The notes: a model not told the origin generated them from the sequence alone. 64,000 bases of DNA from JAHBTB01 sp964451255 (GCA_964451255.1 CAYVHL010000005.1:62001-126000), one strand, 5' to 3'. Counted from the first letter of the stretch, positions 8,508-16,419 are shown. Program-made: numbers and translations.

Positions 8508-9196
8508 GGTCGTTGCCACGTGCCTTCGTCTCCGGGTTGCCCGAAGAGCTCCCCAAGTTCATCGAACTGCCCGAGCAAGAGCTACGTAAGTTTCGAAACG
8601 TGCTCCGCCTAGGGACGGGGGACGAGGTCGCCCTGTTACCAGGTGACGGAAGGCTTCTCCGTTGCGTCCTCGACGGACGCAACGCCTGCCCGATCGAGAC
8701 GCACTTGCCGGAAAGTGAAGCTACCAGGAAGGTCACTGTGGCGCTTGGGTTGCCGAAGCCGGAGAAGTTGGAAGAAAGTGTCCGGATGGCGACCGAATTG
8801 GGAGTCGCCGGCTTTGTGTTGTTCCAAGCGGAGAGGTCAGTCGTCCGGTGGGACCCGGACAAGTTAGCCAACCGCATCCGCCGTCTAGAGACCATCGCCC
8901 GCGAGGCCGCCGAAGTCGCGTTCCGCACGATGATGCCGACCTTCACCGTATTGATGACATTGGCCCAGGTGCTTGAGACGTATCCGGAAGCGCTGGTTTT
9001 CAATGAAAGCGAGTCTGCCGAGGACAAGTGGCCGACCATGGGCGGATCCGTGACGATCGTCATCGGCCCGGAGGGAGGATGGACGCCCAAGGAGAACAAG
9101 ATCATCGGAAACCGAAGCGTGTCGCTCGGCGCACGCGTCCTTAGAGTCGACACCGCGGTGGTCGCCGCCTGTGCACTGGCTCTGGCGGATCGGTAG
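8480..9196 (+). CDS. rsmE: 16S rRNA (uracil-1498-N3)-methyltransferase
   Basis: RsmE methylates U1498 of 16S rRNA. The 238-residue protein has a small N-terminal PUA-like domain (HVLRL-type strand, here RNVLRLGTGDEVALLPG) and a SPOUT/trefoil-knot domain with LGLPKPEKLE, the ATELGV helix, IGPEGGWTPKE and SLGARVLRVDTAVVAA, the cofactor knot. The ATG at 8480 lies 28 bases inside prmA, behind a GAGG; later TTG codons at 8504 and 8513 are alternatives that would reduce the overlap. It is the fourth gene of the rpoZ cluster. Confidence 0.93.
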   Translation: MGSRVVPSLRSLPRAFVSGLPEELPKFIELPEQELRKFRNVLRLGTGDEVALLPGDGRLLRCVLDGRNACPIETHLPESEATRKVTVALGLPKPEKLEESVRMATELGVAGFVLFQAERSVVRWDPDKLANRIRRLETIAREAAEVAFRTMMPTFTVLMTLAQVLETYPEALVFNESESAEDKWPTMGGSVTIVIGPEGGWTPKENKIIGNRSVSLGARVLRVDTAVVAACALALADR

Positions 9197-9199
9197 ACT
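9194..9199 (+). promoter_or_regulatory. TAGACT -10-like hexamer 6 bases before rph (leaderless-type)
   Basis: TAGACT is followed by exactly six bases (GGGTGG) and the rph ATG, so transcription would start at or next to the start codon. It overlaps the end of rsmE (the TAG is the rsmE stop), so it would be an internal promoter of the cluster. Confidence 0.4.
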
Positions 9200-9205
9200 G
9201 GGTGG

Positions 9206-9919
9206 ATGCGCATTGACGGGCGTCAGCCCGATGAACTCAGACCGACCCATATCGTGCCCGGCTATGCCAAGTTCGCCGAAGGCTCGTGCCTGATCACCAT
9301 GGGTGACACCCATATGTTGGTGACCGCCACGGTCGAAGACCGCGTGCCACCGTGGCTGAAGGGCCAGGGCCATGGGTGGCTGACAGCAGAGTACGCGATG
9401 TTGCCCCGCTCCGGACGTCAACGAAACCAGCGTGACGGCAACCGGGGTCCCAATGGGCGGAGCATGGAGATCCAGCGGCTTATCGGGCGGGCCCTCCGCG
9501 CGGTGGTCGACCTGGAAGCGATGGGCGAACGAACCATCACCCTGGACTGCGACGCCTTGCGAGCCGACGGAGGCACCCGGACCGCTGCGATAACCGCCTC
9601 GTATGTCGCCTTGGTCCAGGCCCTGAACTGGATGAAAGACCAACGCATGCTCAGGAAGAACGTGCTCAAAGATTCTCTTGCCGCTATCAGCGTCGGAGTG
9701 GTCGGCGGCGTAGAGATGCTCGACCTCTGCTACGAAGAGGACTCCAAGGCGCAAACAGACATGAACGTCGTGATGACTGGCAACGGTCGGTTTGTCGAGG
9801 TTCAAGGGACGGCGGAGGCAGAACCGTTTAGCGCGGAGACCCTGGGCAAACTGCTCGCCCTGGCCAAGAAAGGCGTGGGCGAGTTGATGGAACTCCAGAA
9901 GCAAGCGATCGGAGCCTGA
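9206..9919 (+). CDS. rph: Ribonuclease PH
   Basis: RNase PH is a phosphorolytic 3'-5' exonuclease that trims tRNA 3' ends. At 237 aa it is normal length. It has RIDGRQPDELRP at the N-terminus, CLITMGDTHMLVTATVED, the arginine-rich substrate loop LPRSGRQRNQRD, GRSMEIQRLIGRALRAVVDL, and the metal/phosphate site around TLDCDALRADGGTRTAAI and FVEVQGTAE. Its stop is two bases before the rdgB GTG, so the two are co-translated; rph-rdgB is a common pair. Confidence 0.96.
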   Translation: MRIDGRQPDELRPTHIVPGYAKFAEGSCLITMGDTHMLVTATVEDRVPPWLKGQGHGWLTAEYAMLPRSGRQRNQRDGNRGPNGRSMEIQRLIGRALRAVVDLEAMGERTITLDCDALRADGGTRTAAITASYVALVQALNWMKDQRMLRKNVLKDSLAAISVGVVGGVEMLDLCYEEDSKAQTDMNVVMTGNGRFVEVQGTAEAEPFSAETLGKLLALAKKGVGELMELQKQAIGA

Positions 9920-9921
9920 GC

Positions 9922-10542
9922 GTGCGACTCGTCGTCGCCACCCATAACGCAAAGAAAGCGGTCGAGATGACGACCATCCTTGGCGCACGGTTTCCTGACC
10001 TGGAAATCGTGACCCTCGCGGCGTATCCGGGTGCGCCAGAACCTGAAGAGACCGGCAAGACGTATGCAGAGAACTCGGTGATCAAGGCCGAGTGCGCGGC
10101 CGCTTTTACCGGGCAATGGTGCGTGGCCGACGACGCCGGGCTCGAGATCGACGCTCTTCCGGGGGAGCTAGGGGTCTATAGCAAACGATTCGCCGGAGAG
10201 GAGTCGCCTTTCGCAGATAAGATGAAGATCATCCTGGAACGCCTGGGTGATGTTCCAGACGGGCAGCGTGGCGCCCGCTTTCGATGCGCGGTCGCTTTGG
10301 CCAAGACTGGCGAGCCTACCGAGGTATTTGAGGCTGTCTGCGAGGGATCGATCGCCCGTGAGCCTCGCGGCGAAGGCGGGTTCGGTTACGATCCAGTTTT
10401 CTGGTTACCTGATAGGGGTTGCACGATGGCGGAGTTGACCCCGGAACAAAAGCATGCGGTCAGCCACCGCGGGAAGGTTCTGCGGTTGTTTGCTGATGCT
10501 TGGGCCAGGTTGCAGGCCCTGCATGGTCCGGTCGGGGCGTGA
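9922..10542 (+). CDS. rdgB: XTP/dITP pyrophosphatase (non-canonical purine NTPase, RdgB/HAM1)
   Basis: The enzyme hydrolyses dITP, XTP and ITP to monophosphates so that deaminated purines are not incorporated. The 206-residue protein begins RLVVATHNAKKAVEM (nucleotide-binding SxNxxK-type strand, here THNAKK) and has TYAENSVIKA, ADDAGLEIDAL, GVYSKRFAGE, GEGGFGYDPVFWLP and LTPEQKHAVSHRGK, which are all family blocks. The start codon is GTG, two bases after rph. The last codons contain one of two copies of a 13-base palindrome (see 10511-10523). Confidence 0.95.
   Translation: MRLVVATHNAKKAVEMTTILGARFPDLEIVTLAAYPGAPEPEETGKTYAENSVIKAECAAAFTGQWCVADDAGLEIDALPGELGVYSKRFAGEESPFADKMKIILERLGDVPDGQRGARFRCAVALAKTGEPTEVFEAVCEGSIAREPRGEGGFGYDPVFWLPDRGCTMAELTPEQKHAVSHRGKVLRLFADAWARLQALHGPVGA
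10511..10523. repeat. Palindrome TGCAGGCCCTGCA, copy 1
   Basis: A perfect 13-base palindrome inside the end of rdgB. An identical copy (14 shared bases including a leading T) lies 92 bp downstream at 10603-10615. It could be chance or a small binding site. Confidence 0.4.
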
Positions 10543-10602
10543 CCCATGTGCCGGGGCAGAGATTTACCATGGGCGTGAGCGGGCGGTGAGTCCTGTTGGG
10601 CT

Positions 10603-10615
10603 TGCAGGCCCTGCA
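10603..10615. repeat. Palindrome TGCAGGCCCTGCA, copy 2
   Basis: Second identical copy of the palindrome, in the 100-base spacer just upstream of the secreted protein gene, about 30 bases before its start codon. Its position would allow a regulatory role. Confidence 0.4.
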
Positions 10616-10648
10616 ACTTCACCCCGGAGATAGCGTAAAGTCGTGATG

Positions 10649-11392
10649 ATGAAAGCCCTTGCCGCGTTCGTTCTTGTGGCGTGCTCCGTCGCACCCGCAT
10701 TCGCCAATGTAAGACCGTCCGACGCAGACTTCACTTGGAAACCGGCCGTCGGCGAGACCAACAAGTACAAGCTTGACATCTCCATGAGCGCGGACTTTGG
10801 CGGACAGGCCACCGACATCAAAGTCTCGTTCGTCACGGTCAGCGAAATCAAGGAAGTCAAGGACGGCAAGGTCACAAGCGAGGGCCGAATCGAGAACTTC
10901 AGGCTGACCATCAATGGTAACGAGTCACCTGTCCCGGACGACGGGGCTCAGCAACCCACCGATAGCAAGGCCACGGTCGTCCAAGACCTCAAGACAGGCC
11001 GGACGATCAGCATGGACTCCAAGGGTGCTGACGGACAGCAGCAAAGCCCTCGCGTCCGAAACCTTGGGGAGTTCCGACGACCTGAGGGAACTATCAAGGT
11101 AGGCGACTCGTGGAAGGTCGAGGTTCCAGAAAACAAAGAGGAAAAGACACCTGCCGCCCTCGCCAAATACACCCTTGTTGGTGAGGAGGAAGTCCTTGGT
11201 CACAAGTGCTGGAAGGTGACCTATGCCTACAGTGAGACTGGTGTCCAGCAACCGTTTGGCGCGACCGGCACCTATTGGATCGACCAGGCCAAGGCGAACA
11301 CTGTCAAGTTTGACGCCAGCTACGAGAACGTCGTCTTCAATGAAATGATGCCGCCCTCGAACGCAAAAGTCACGATGGTCTTGGTGCCCTGA
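10649..11392 (+). CDS. Secreted protein of unknown function (DUF6263-like)
   Basis: The protein has an N-terminal signal peptide (MKALAAFVLVACSVAPAFA) and then about 225 residues of beta-rich sequence with FTWKPAVGETNKYKLDI and LVGEEEVLGHKCWKVTYAY. This resembles families in which a secreted domain has repeated 'formula of a measured response' strands, loosely DUF6263; I am not certain of the family. GTG 10643, ATG 10646 and ATG 10649 are all possible starts. TAAAGT at 10636-10641 sits seven bases before the last one, so I choose 10649. It ends before a strong hairpin at 11420. No enzyme motif is visible. Confidence 0.65.
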   Translation: MKALAAFVLVACSVAPAFANVRPSDADFTWKPAVGETNKYKLDISMSADFGGQATDIKVSFVTVSEIKEVKDGKVTSEGRIENFRLTINGNESPVPDDGAQQPTDSKATVVQDLKTGRTISMDSKGADGQQQSPRVRNLGEFRRPEGTIKVGDSWKVEVPENKEEKTPAALAKYTLVGEEEVLGHKCWKVTYAYSETGVQQPFGATGTYWIDQAKANTVKFDASYENVVFNEMMPPSNAKVTMVLVP

Positions 11393-11415
11393 CGCAAGGG
11401 AACCTGAACCGAATC

Positions 11416-12171
11416 TTGCGGGCCGTGGTGATTGCCACGGCCCCCTGTTGTTGTGCGGCCCAATCTGGGCGGCTTTATGATCGCTCTGTCGATGCTGACC
11501 CGACCGCCCCCATTTGGGGTTGGCGTCGATCCGGTGACATCAAGCCGTCGGCAGATGGCGCCATCGACACGCTCTCGGAACGCCGTCATCTGTCGGGTTG
11601 GTGGCTCGACCTCCGCAGAGAGAAGTTCCCAACGGGCGGAGCCGACATCACATTTAAATTCGACCTCGCACACGAAGAACACAGCTCGCCGAACCGGTCG
11701 GGGTTTGTCCTCGCCTTTACCGATTCGGCTGGGCGTTCGGTAGTCGTTAACTTGTGGGATGACGAGGCGTGGCTGAGTTCAGATTCGCCAATGTTCGGCC
11801 ACGGGGAGCACGCGCGTCTTAGGGGAGGCTCGACCCATGTGGTCGAGATCGAGGAGAGCCATGGGTTGGCGGGAGTCGTGGTAGACGGTAGCCAGATCGC
11901 CAGGGTGGCTATGCGAGACTTCTCACTCGTCGACTCCGGCCTCGAAGGGTTCTTGCGGCCTTCGACGCTTTTCGTCGGTGACGCGACATTTGGCGCGGGC
12001 AGCCAGGCGACCCTTCGATCGGTCTCTTGGTCACCTCGGGGCCCCGACACCCAGTCAGTGGCGGTAGTCGTCAGCCTGTCTTTGGGCGGAATCGCCGCTA
12101 CTGGGCTGCTCGCCGCCTGGCGAAGGCGACGTCAAAGGCCGCGCGGAAGCATCTACATCGAACGAAGGTGA
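11416..12171 (+). CDS. Hypothetical membrane-anchored protein, N-terminus uncertain
   Basis: The open frame encodes about 250 residues. The middle (GWWLDLRREKFPTGGADIT, VVNLWDDEAWL, LRGGSTHVVEIEE) reads as a beta-sandwich, lectin-like or carbohydrate-module-like domain, but I do not recognise a family. The C-terminus has one hydrophobic segment (VAVVVSLSLGGIAATGLLAA) followed by WRRRRQRPRG, the order of a C-terminal membrane anchor. The frame opens with TTG 11416, which sits at the edge of a perfect hairpin, so the true start may be elsewhere or the 5' end damaged. There is no clear signal peptide. It converges with the gene at 12177. Confidence 0.5.
   Translation: MRAVVIATAPCCCAAQSGRLYDRSVDADPTAPIWGWRRSGDIKPSADGAIDTLSERRHLSGWWLDLRREKFPTGGADITFKFDLAHEEHSSPNRSGFVLAFTDSAGRSVVVNLWDDEAWLSSDSPMFGHGEHARLRGGSTHVVEIEESHGLAGVVVDGSQIARVAMRDFSLVDSGLEGFLRPSTLFVGDATFGAGSQATLRSVSWSPRGPDTQSVAVVVSLSLGGIAATGLLAAWRRRRQRPRGSIYIERR
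11420..11443 (+). terminator. Hairpin, probable terminator of the secreted protein gene
   Basis: GGGCCGTGG and CCACGGCCC form a perfect 9 bp stem around a 6-base loop, followed by CCTGTTGTTGTG. It begins 27 bases after the stop of the 10649 gene. It overlaps the apparent start of the next open frame. Confidence 0.65.
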
Positions 12172-12176
12172 GCGTC

Positions 12177-13226
12177 CTACTCCTGAGGCGGGGCGGGTGG
12201 AGGTTCGCAAAGGCGCGGGTTCTGCTGTGCGCGAGCGGCCTGTTGCTTTTTCTCAAAGAAGTATTCGTTGACCCAGATCGCTCGGGTCGACATGTTCACC
12301 AGCACATCGGGAAGGACTTCCGGCGTGTACAAGGTGTTGGGAACAAACAGTCTGAACGCCAACTGCCCTTCGTGGGCGCACCAAGAGCCAAGGACATGGC
12401 ACCGCTTGTAGTCTGATCGCTCCAATCCATTGAGATCCAGCACGAGGTGGCCGATCGCTTCCGGATTGAGGGATAGGGGGACCGTCATGGTGACGTGAAG
12501 TCCGTTTCCAAGGGTCGGGTGGGGATCTTCCGTACGGGCAGCCACGACGATCGACCCGCTTCCCCCGCAGGACCACTCGAACGTGGCGTCCAACCTGGTC
12601 TTTCGGTCGGACTCAAAGGTCGTCGCCTCCCGCTCCATCACCCAGGTGCCCTCGCGCCATTCTTCGACGTCGAGCCAGCGAGAGGGCCTCAGGCCGGCTT
12701 GCCAAAAGAACTTTGGGGCGGTCTTGATGATCGGGTGGGGGTCGTCGCGTAGCCCAGCGCTCGGATGGCCAGAAATGGCGTGCACGGCGTGGAACTGCTC
12801 GCCGAGGCGATCGACAAGGCGGTAGGCGTCATAGACCTGGAGCGCCGTAGCCGCCATCATCGTGCGTCGGAGCCAAGCCTCGTTTTCGTCGGCAAGATAG
12901 ACGCAACAATGCATTTTGAACGTGTCCGACTCCTTGTCGTAGACCGGCCCGCTGAACGAGGCTTCGTCCATCTCGCTGACCAGCGCGAGCGCGAGTTCAC
13001 GCATGTGTCCCCGGCCTTTGACGAAGGAAGTCTCTGCGGTGACCCGGTAGGTGACGTTTGACTGGCGAAAAATGCCGTCGTCGGCCTGGATGGCTTGACT
13101 CAGTTCTCCCGGCCACCACGTGAACCCGTGTGGCTCGTCGTGGACGTATTGATCATCGATCCGCAGGGTGTCGTGAATCTCACGCACCACGGTGTGACCG
13201 AGGGAGTATCCGTCGCGCCAAGACAT
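12177..13226 (-). CDS. Conserved-looking hypothetical protein, 349 aa
   Basis: A soluble protein with no signal peptide or membrane segment. Visible features are a Trp-rich N-terminal stretch (GFTWWPGELSQ), SNVTYRVTAETSFV, a central MHCCVYLADENEAWL, two Cys-containing strands (FEWSCGGSGSI and VLGSWCAHEGQ) and a Gln/Pro-rich tail with PPPAPPQE. The alternation of strands and amphipathic helices resembles two related alpha/beta halves, loosely like YbjN/secretion-chaperone folds, but I cannot assign a family. A run of seven G (CACTATC side) upstream of the ATG may act as ribosome site. It is divergent from the DinB gene at 13344 and converges with the gene at 11416. Confidence 0.6.
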   Translation of the reverse strand: MSWRDGYSLGHTVVREIHDTLRIDDQYVHDEPHGFTWWPGELSQAIQADDGIFRQSNVTYRVTAETSFVKGRGHMRELALALVSEMDEASFSGPVYDKESDTFKMHCCVYLADENEAWLRRTMMAATALQVYDAYRLVDRLGEQFHAVHAISGHPSAGLRDDPHPIIKTAPKFFWQAGLRPSRWLDVEEWREGTWVMEREATTFESDRKTRLDATFEWSCGGSGSIVVAARTEDPHPTLGNGLHVTMTVPLSLNPEAIGHLVLDLNGLERSDYKRCHVLGSWCAHEGQLAFRLFVPNTLYTPEVLPDVLVNMSTRAIWVNEYFFEKKQQAARAQQNPRLCEPPPAPPQE

Positions 13227-13307
13227 GATTAGGCGTCCCCCCCACTATCTTAGACGGTGGGGACCGTCAGGGGATGCAAAACACAGTTGAAAATCTATCC
13301 AAAATAG

Positions 13308-13337
13308 TAGACAAAAGAGAACTATATGGTGTAAGAT
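13308..13337 (+). promoter_or_regulatory. Promoter with -10 six bases before the start codon
   Basis: TAGACA (13308-13313), an 18-base spacer and TAAGAT (13332-13337) are followed by GCTCCC and ATG 13344. The expected transcription start coincides with the ATG, and no Shine-Dalgarno sequence is present, so the transcript is probably leaderless. This is the clearest example of the pattern in the window. Confidence 0.6.
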
Positions 13338-13343
13338 GCTCCC

Positions 13344-13817
13344 ATGTCGCTGACGCAACATCTGATCGACAACAACAACATCCACTCCGCGCAGTTCTTC
13401 GCGGCGGTGGCAAAAATCCCCGCCGACAAGCTGGACTGGAAACCTTTGGACAACGGTCGGTCGGCCCTTGACATCGCTGCCGAAGTCGCGTTGAGCACGA
13501 CATGGCCGATGGTGTTTATGCCGGGTGCACCCAAGTTCGAAATGACCGACGAAGTCATGGAGCAGTTCATGAAGGAGAAGGCGGCTCTGACGACCCTTGC
13601 TGACTGCAAGGCCAAAGCCGCTGAGGGGCTGGGGCAGACCAATGCGGCTCTTGCAGCCCTGACCGACGCCCAGCTCTCGGAGAAGATCGAGACGTTCTTC
13701 GATCCAGCTCCGATTTCTCGGCTGTCGGCGCTCGGCGTGTTCGCCGACAACGCTCGCTACCATACCGGGCAGATCAACTACATCCAGACCTTGTATGGAG
13801 ATATGAGTTTCCCCTGA
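13344..13817 (+). CDS. DinB-fold protein
   Basis: The 157-residue protein has the DinB four-helix layout, with the C-terminal YHTGQINYIQTLYGD block typical of the superfamily. The metal pattern is incomplete by eye: the last His is present in ARYHTGQI, but the usual earlier His is replaced in LDIAAEVALSTTW. It may therefore be catalytically different from its neighbour at 13879, which has all three. The substrate is unknown. A hairpin at 13834-13860 separates it from the next DinB gene, so the two may be transcribed at different levels. Confidence 0.75.
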   Translation: MSLTQHLIDNNNIHSAQFFAAVAKIPADKLDWKPLDNGRSALDIAAEVALSTTWPMVFMPGAPKFEMTDEVMEQFMKEKAALTTLADCKAKAAEGLGQTNAALAALTDAQLSEKIETFFDPAPISRLSALGVFADNARYHTGQINYIQTLYGDMSFP

Positions 13818-13833
13818 GGAGTAGTCGGTCCGT

Positions 13834-13860
13834 GGCCCTTCCGGTGTTCTCGGAAGGGCC
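13834..13860 (+). terminator. Perfect hairpin between two DinB genes
   Basis: GGCCCTTCCG and CGGAAGGGCC form a 10 bp perfect stem with a 7-base loop. The downstream sequence is AAAGAAAC rather than T-rich, so it may be a processing or attenuation site rather than a strong terminator. The DinB gene at 13879 has its own AGGAG ribosome site after it. Confidence 0.5.
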
Positions 13861-13878
13861 AAAGAAACAGGAGCCCGA

Positions 13879-14319
13879 ATGACGATCCCAAACCCGTCGA
13901 TAGTCGAACTCTTCGACCACATCCTAGGTGGTCGCGACATCCCCAAGCCAAGCGGTCTCTCGCGGATGAAGAGGGAAGTCGCGGTCAGTCGACACCCGGG
14001 GGCACCATACTCGCCCCTGACGAACCTGGCCCACGCCGTCCTTTGGCAGGAGGCGTGGCTTCGTTCTTTGAGCGGCATCAAGACTTCCGGTCCCGAGTTG
14101 TGGAACAACGACTTCCGTGTGCCGGAACCCGGGGAGTACGAAGCTTTGCGAGCAAGGTTTGTCGACGGTCTCAAGGAAGCCCGCGCGTTCGCGACGGGTG
14201 AGACGCCGCACCGGTGTCCGAGCGACGACAAGGCGGTCACCACCCTTATCAAGATCGCCGTCCATGCCAGCTACCACATGGGGCAGATCAACCTTCTCCG
14301 CCGCTGGCGCCCCGACTAG
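13879..14319 (+). CDS. DinB-fold protein with intact metal-binding histidines
   Basis: The 146-residue protein has NLAHAVLWQEAWL and the C-terminal VHASYHMGQINLLRRW, giving the three histidines used for divalent metal in DinB/YfiT proteins. AGGAG lies six bases before the ATG. It follows a related gene, separated by a hairpin, and converges with groEL across a terminator-like hairpin. Possible roles include thiol-dependent detoxification transferases, but no substrate can be inferred. Confidence 0.78.
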   Translation: MTIPNPSIVELFDHILGGRDIPKPSGLSRMKREVAVSRHPGAPYSPLTNLAHAVLWQEAWLRSLSGIKTSGPELWNNDFRVPEPGEYEALRARFVDGLKEARAFATGETPHRCPSDDKAVTTLIKIAVHASYHMGQINLLRRWRPD

Positions 14320-14351
14320 CTACAAGCCTCGGACGGAGCATCTTAAATTGG

Positions 14352-14385
14352 AATGCCCGGGTCGAATGATCGGCCCGGGCATTTT
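14352..14385. terminator. Bidirectional terminator between a DinB gene and groEL
   Basis: AATGCCCGGG and CCCGGGCATT form a perfect 10 bp stem with a 12-base loop, followed by TTGA on the plus strand. It lies between convergent genes, 32 bases after one stop and 17 from the other. Confidence 0.65.
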
Positions 14386-14402
14386 GACGTGTGACCTAGA
14401 CC

Positions 14403-16004
14403 CTAGTGGCCGTGGCCTTCGTCTTCGTCCTGCGGCGCCTCGGCGACGGCCGCCTCGGTGGTCAGCAACAAGGCTGAGATCGAGGCTGAGTTCTGGAGAC
14501 AGGCCCGCACGACCTTGGTCGGGTCGACGACTCCCGTTTTCATCAGGTCCTCGTACTGCAGGGTCGAAGCGTTGAAGCCTTCGCCCTTCTTGCCTGTCTT
14601 GACCTTCTCGACCACGACCGAGCCTTCCACACCAGCGTTCTCGGCGATCGTCCGGAGCGGAGCCTCGATGGCTTTGCGCAGAATGTTCACGCCGATGTTC
14701 TGGTCGCCTTCGAGCTTGACGGTCTTCAGGGCGGTCGATCCAGCCTGGAGCAGGGCAGTTCCGCCACCGGGGACGATGCCTTCGTCCAAGGCCGCTCGGG
14801 TAGCGGCCAAGGCGTCTTCGATCCTGGCCTTGCGCTCCTTCAGGGCGGTCTCGGTCGGAGCGCCGACCTTCAGAACGGCGACACCGCCAGAGAGCTTCGC
14901 GAGCCTCTCTTGCAGCTTCTCTTTGTCGTAGTTGCTGTCGGTGGTCTCGATCTGCCGCTTGATCTGGTTGATACGGCCGTTGATCGCCTCCTTCTTGCCC
15001 TTGCCGCCGACGACGGTCGTGTTGTCCTTGGTGACGACGACTTTCGAGGCGGTGCCCAGCATGTCGAGGCCGACGTTCTCAAGCTTCAGCCCGAGATCTT
15101 CGGTGATAAAGGTTCCAGCGGTCAGGATCGCCATATCCTCCATCATCGCCTTGCGGCGGTCGCCAAAGCCGGGAGCCTTCACCGCCACGACAGGCAGGTT
15201 GGCCCGGAGCCGGTTCAGAACCAGAGTGGCGAGGCACTCGTTCTCCAAGTCCTCGGCGACGATCACGAACGGCCGGCCCGAGCGGACGACCTTCTCGAGG
15301 ATCGGCACCAGGTCTTGGACGTTGGCGATCTTCTTCTCAAAGAAGAGGATCATCGGGTCTTCGTACACCGTCTCCATGCGCTGGGCGTCGGTGATGAAGT
15401 AGGGCGACAGGTAGCCCTTGTCGAACTGCAGGCCGTCGACGATATCAAATGTCGTCTCGGTGCCCTTGCTCTCCTCAACGGTGACGACGCCGTCCTTGCC
15501 GACTTTGTCGATGACGTCGCTGACCATCTCGCCGATCTCTGTGTCATTGGCGCTGATGGTGGCGACCTCGGTCATGCCCTTCTTGCCCTTGACCGGGGTG
15601 CTGAGTTTCTTCAACTCTTCGACGATTGCTTCGACTGCGGTCTCGATGCCTTTCTTGATCTGCAGGGGGTTGCTGCCTGCCGCGACGTTGCGGGCGCCTT
15701 CCTTGAAGATGGCCTGCGCCAAGACGGTGGCGGTCGTGGTGCCGTCTCCGGCCAGATCGTTGGTCTTGGTGCTGACCTCGCGAATCAACTGCGCGCCCAT
15801 GTTCTCGAAGCGGTCCTCGACCTCGATCTCCTTGGCAATGGTCACGCCGTCGTTGATCACTGTCGGAGAGCCGAACTTCTTTTCCAGGACGACGTTGCGT
15901 CCACGCGGGCCGAGCGTCACCTTGACCGCGTTGGCAAGCTTATCGACGCCGCGCTCGATCTGGCCGCGTGCGTCGTTGCCGAAAATCAGGTTCTTTGCGG
16001 CCAT
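14403..16004 (-). CDS. groL: Chaperonin GroEL (Hsp60)
   Basis: GroEL forms the double heptameric ring in which proteins fold with GroES. The 533 residues include VTLGPRGRNVVLEKKFG, the ATP-site DGTTTATVLAQAI, VEEGIVPGGGTALL-type sequence (here LDEGIVPGGGTALL) and the apical-domain SPYFITDAQRME. Instead of the common GGM tail the C-terminus ends PQDEDEGHGH, short, acidic and His-containing. It is 4 bases downstream of groES and shares its operator. Secure call. Confidence 0.98.
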   Translation of the reverse strand: MAAKNLIFGNDARGQIERGVDKLANAVKVTLGPRGRNVVLEKKFGSPTVINDGVTIAKEIEVEDRFENMGAQLIREVSTKTNDLAGDGTTTATVLAQAIFKEGARNVAAGSNPLQIKKGIETAVEAIVEELKKLSTPVKGKKGMTEVATISANDTEIGEMVSDVIDKVGKDGVVTVEESKGTETTFDIVDGLQFDKGYLSPYFITDAQRMETVYEDPMILFFEKKIANVQDLVPILEKVVRSGRPFVIVAEDLENECLATLVLNRLRANLPVVAVKAPGFGDRRKAMMEDMAILTAGTFITEDLGLKLENVGLDMLGTASKVVVTKDNTTVVGGKGKKEAINGRINQIKRQIETTDSNYDKEKLQERLAKLSGGVAVLKVGAPTETALKERKARIEDALAATRAALDEGIVPGGGTALLQAGSTALKTVKLEGDQNIGVNILRKAIEAPLRTIAENAGVEGSVVVEKVKTGKKGEGFNASTLQYEDLMKTGVVDPTKVVRACLQNSASISALLLTTEAAVAEAPQDEDEGHGH

Positions 16005-16008
16005 GGCG

Positions 16009-16326
16009 TTACTTCTTCGCTCCCACGGCGACCTTGGCGTCGGTCAGGACGGCCAAGACGTCGTCAGCCCTTAGGATGATGTAGTCCTTGTTGTCGACGG
16101 TCACTTCTGTGCCGCTGTACTTGCCATAAAGGACGGTGTCGCCGACCTTGACATCCACTGGGGCGGTCTTGCCGCTGTCGAGGGTCTTGCCGGGGCCGAC
16201 GGCGAGGACGGTACCTCGCAAGGGCTTCTCCTTGGCCGAATCGGGGAGGATGATGCCGCCGGCGGACTTCTCTTCAAATTCCGCCGCTTCGACGACGATG
16301 CGATCATGCAAAGGTTGGAGCTTCAT
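16009..16326 (-). CDS. groS: Co-chaperonin GroES (Hsp10)
   Basis: GroES caps the GroEL ring. The 105 residues begin MKLQPLHDRIVVEAAEFEE and contain SAGGIILPDSAKEKP (mobile loop, which binds GroEL), GTVLAVGPG and VLYGKYSGTEV. It is the first gene of the groESL operon, with a 66-base stretch between its ATG and the CIRCE element that acts as operator. Confidence 0.98.
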   Translation of the reverse strand: MKLQPLHDRIVVEAAEFEEKSAGGIILPDSAKEKPLRGTVLAVGPGKTLDSGKTAPVDVKVGDTVLYGKYSGTEVTVDNKDYIILRADDVLAVLTDAKVAVGAKK

Positions 16327-16392
16327 CTGTGGTTCTCGTTTTGCCCCTTGGTCAGGGGTGGACTCGAAGCAGGCGGAACCTGCCTCATGACG

Positions 16393-16419
16393 TTAGCAGT
16401 CTACACCTGCGAGTGCCAA
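16393..16419 (-). promoter_or_regulatory. CIRCE operator (HrcA-binding) upstream of groES
   Basis: On the minus strand TTGGCACTC, nine bases, GACTGCTAA matches the CIRCE consensus TTAGCACTC-N9-GAGTGCTAA at 8 of 9 positions in each arm with exact spacing. HrcA normally represses groESL and dnaK operons from this site. The changed base in the right arm creates TAGACT, a -10-like hexamer common in this window. Confidence 0.85.

Noticed and set aside
14910..16079. Long plus-strand open frames opposite groEL and groES
   Set aside because: They are antisense to clearly conserved chaperonins, have low-complexity Asp/Val/Leu content and no known domain.
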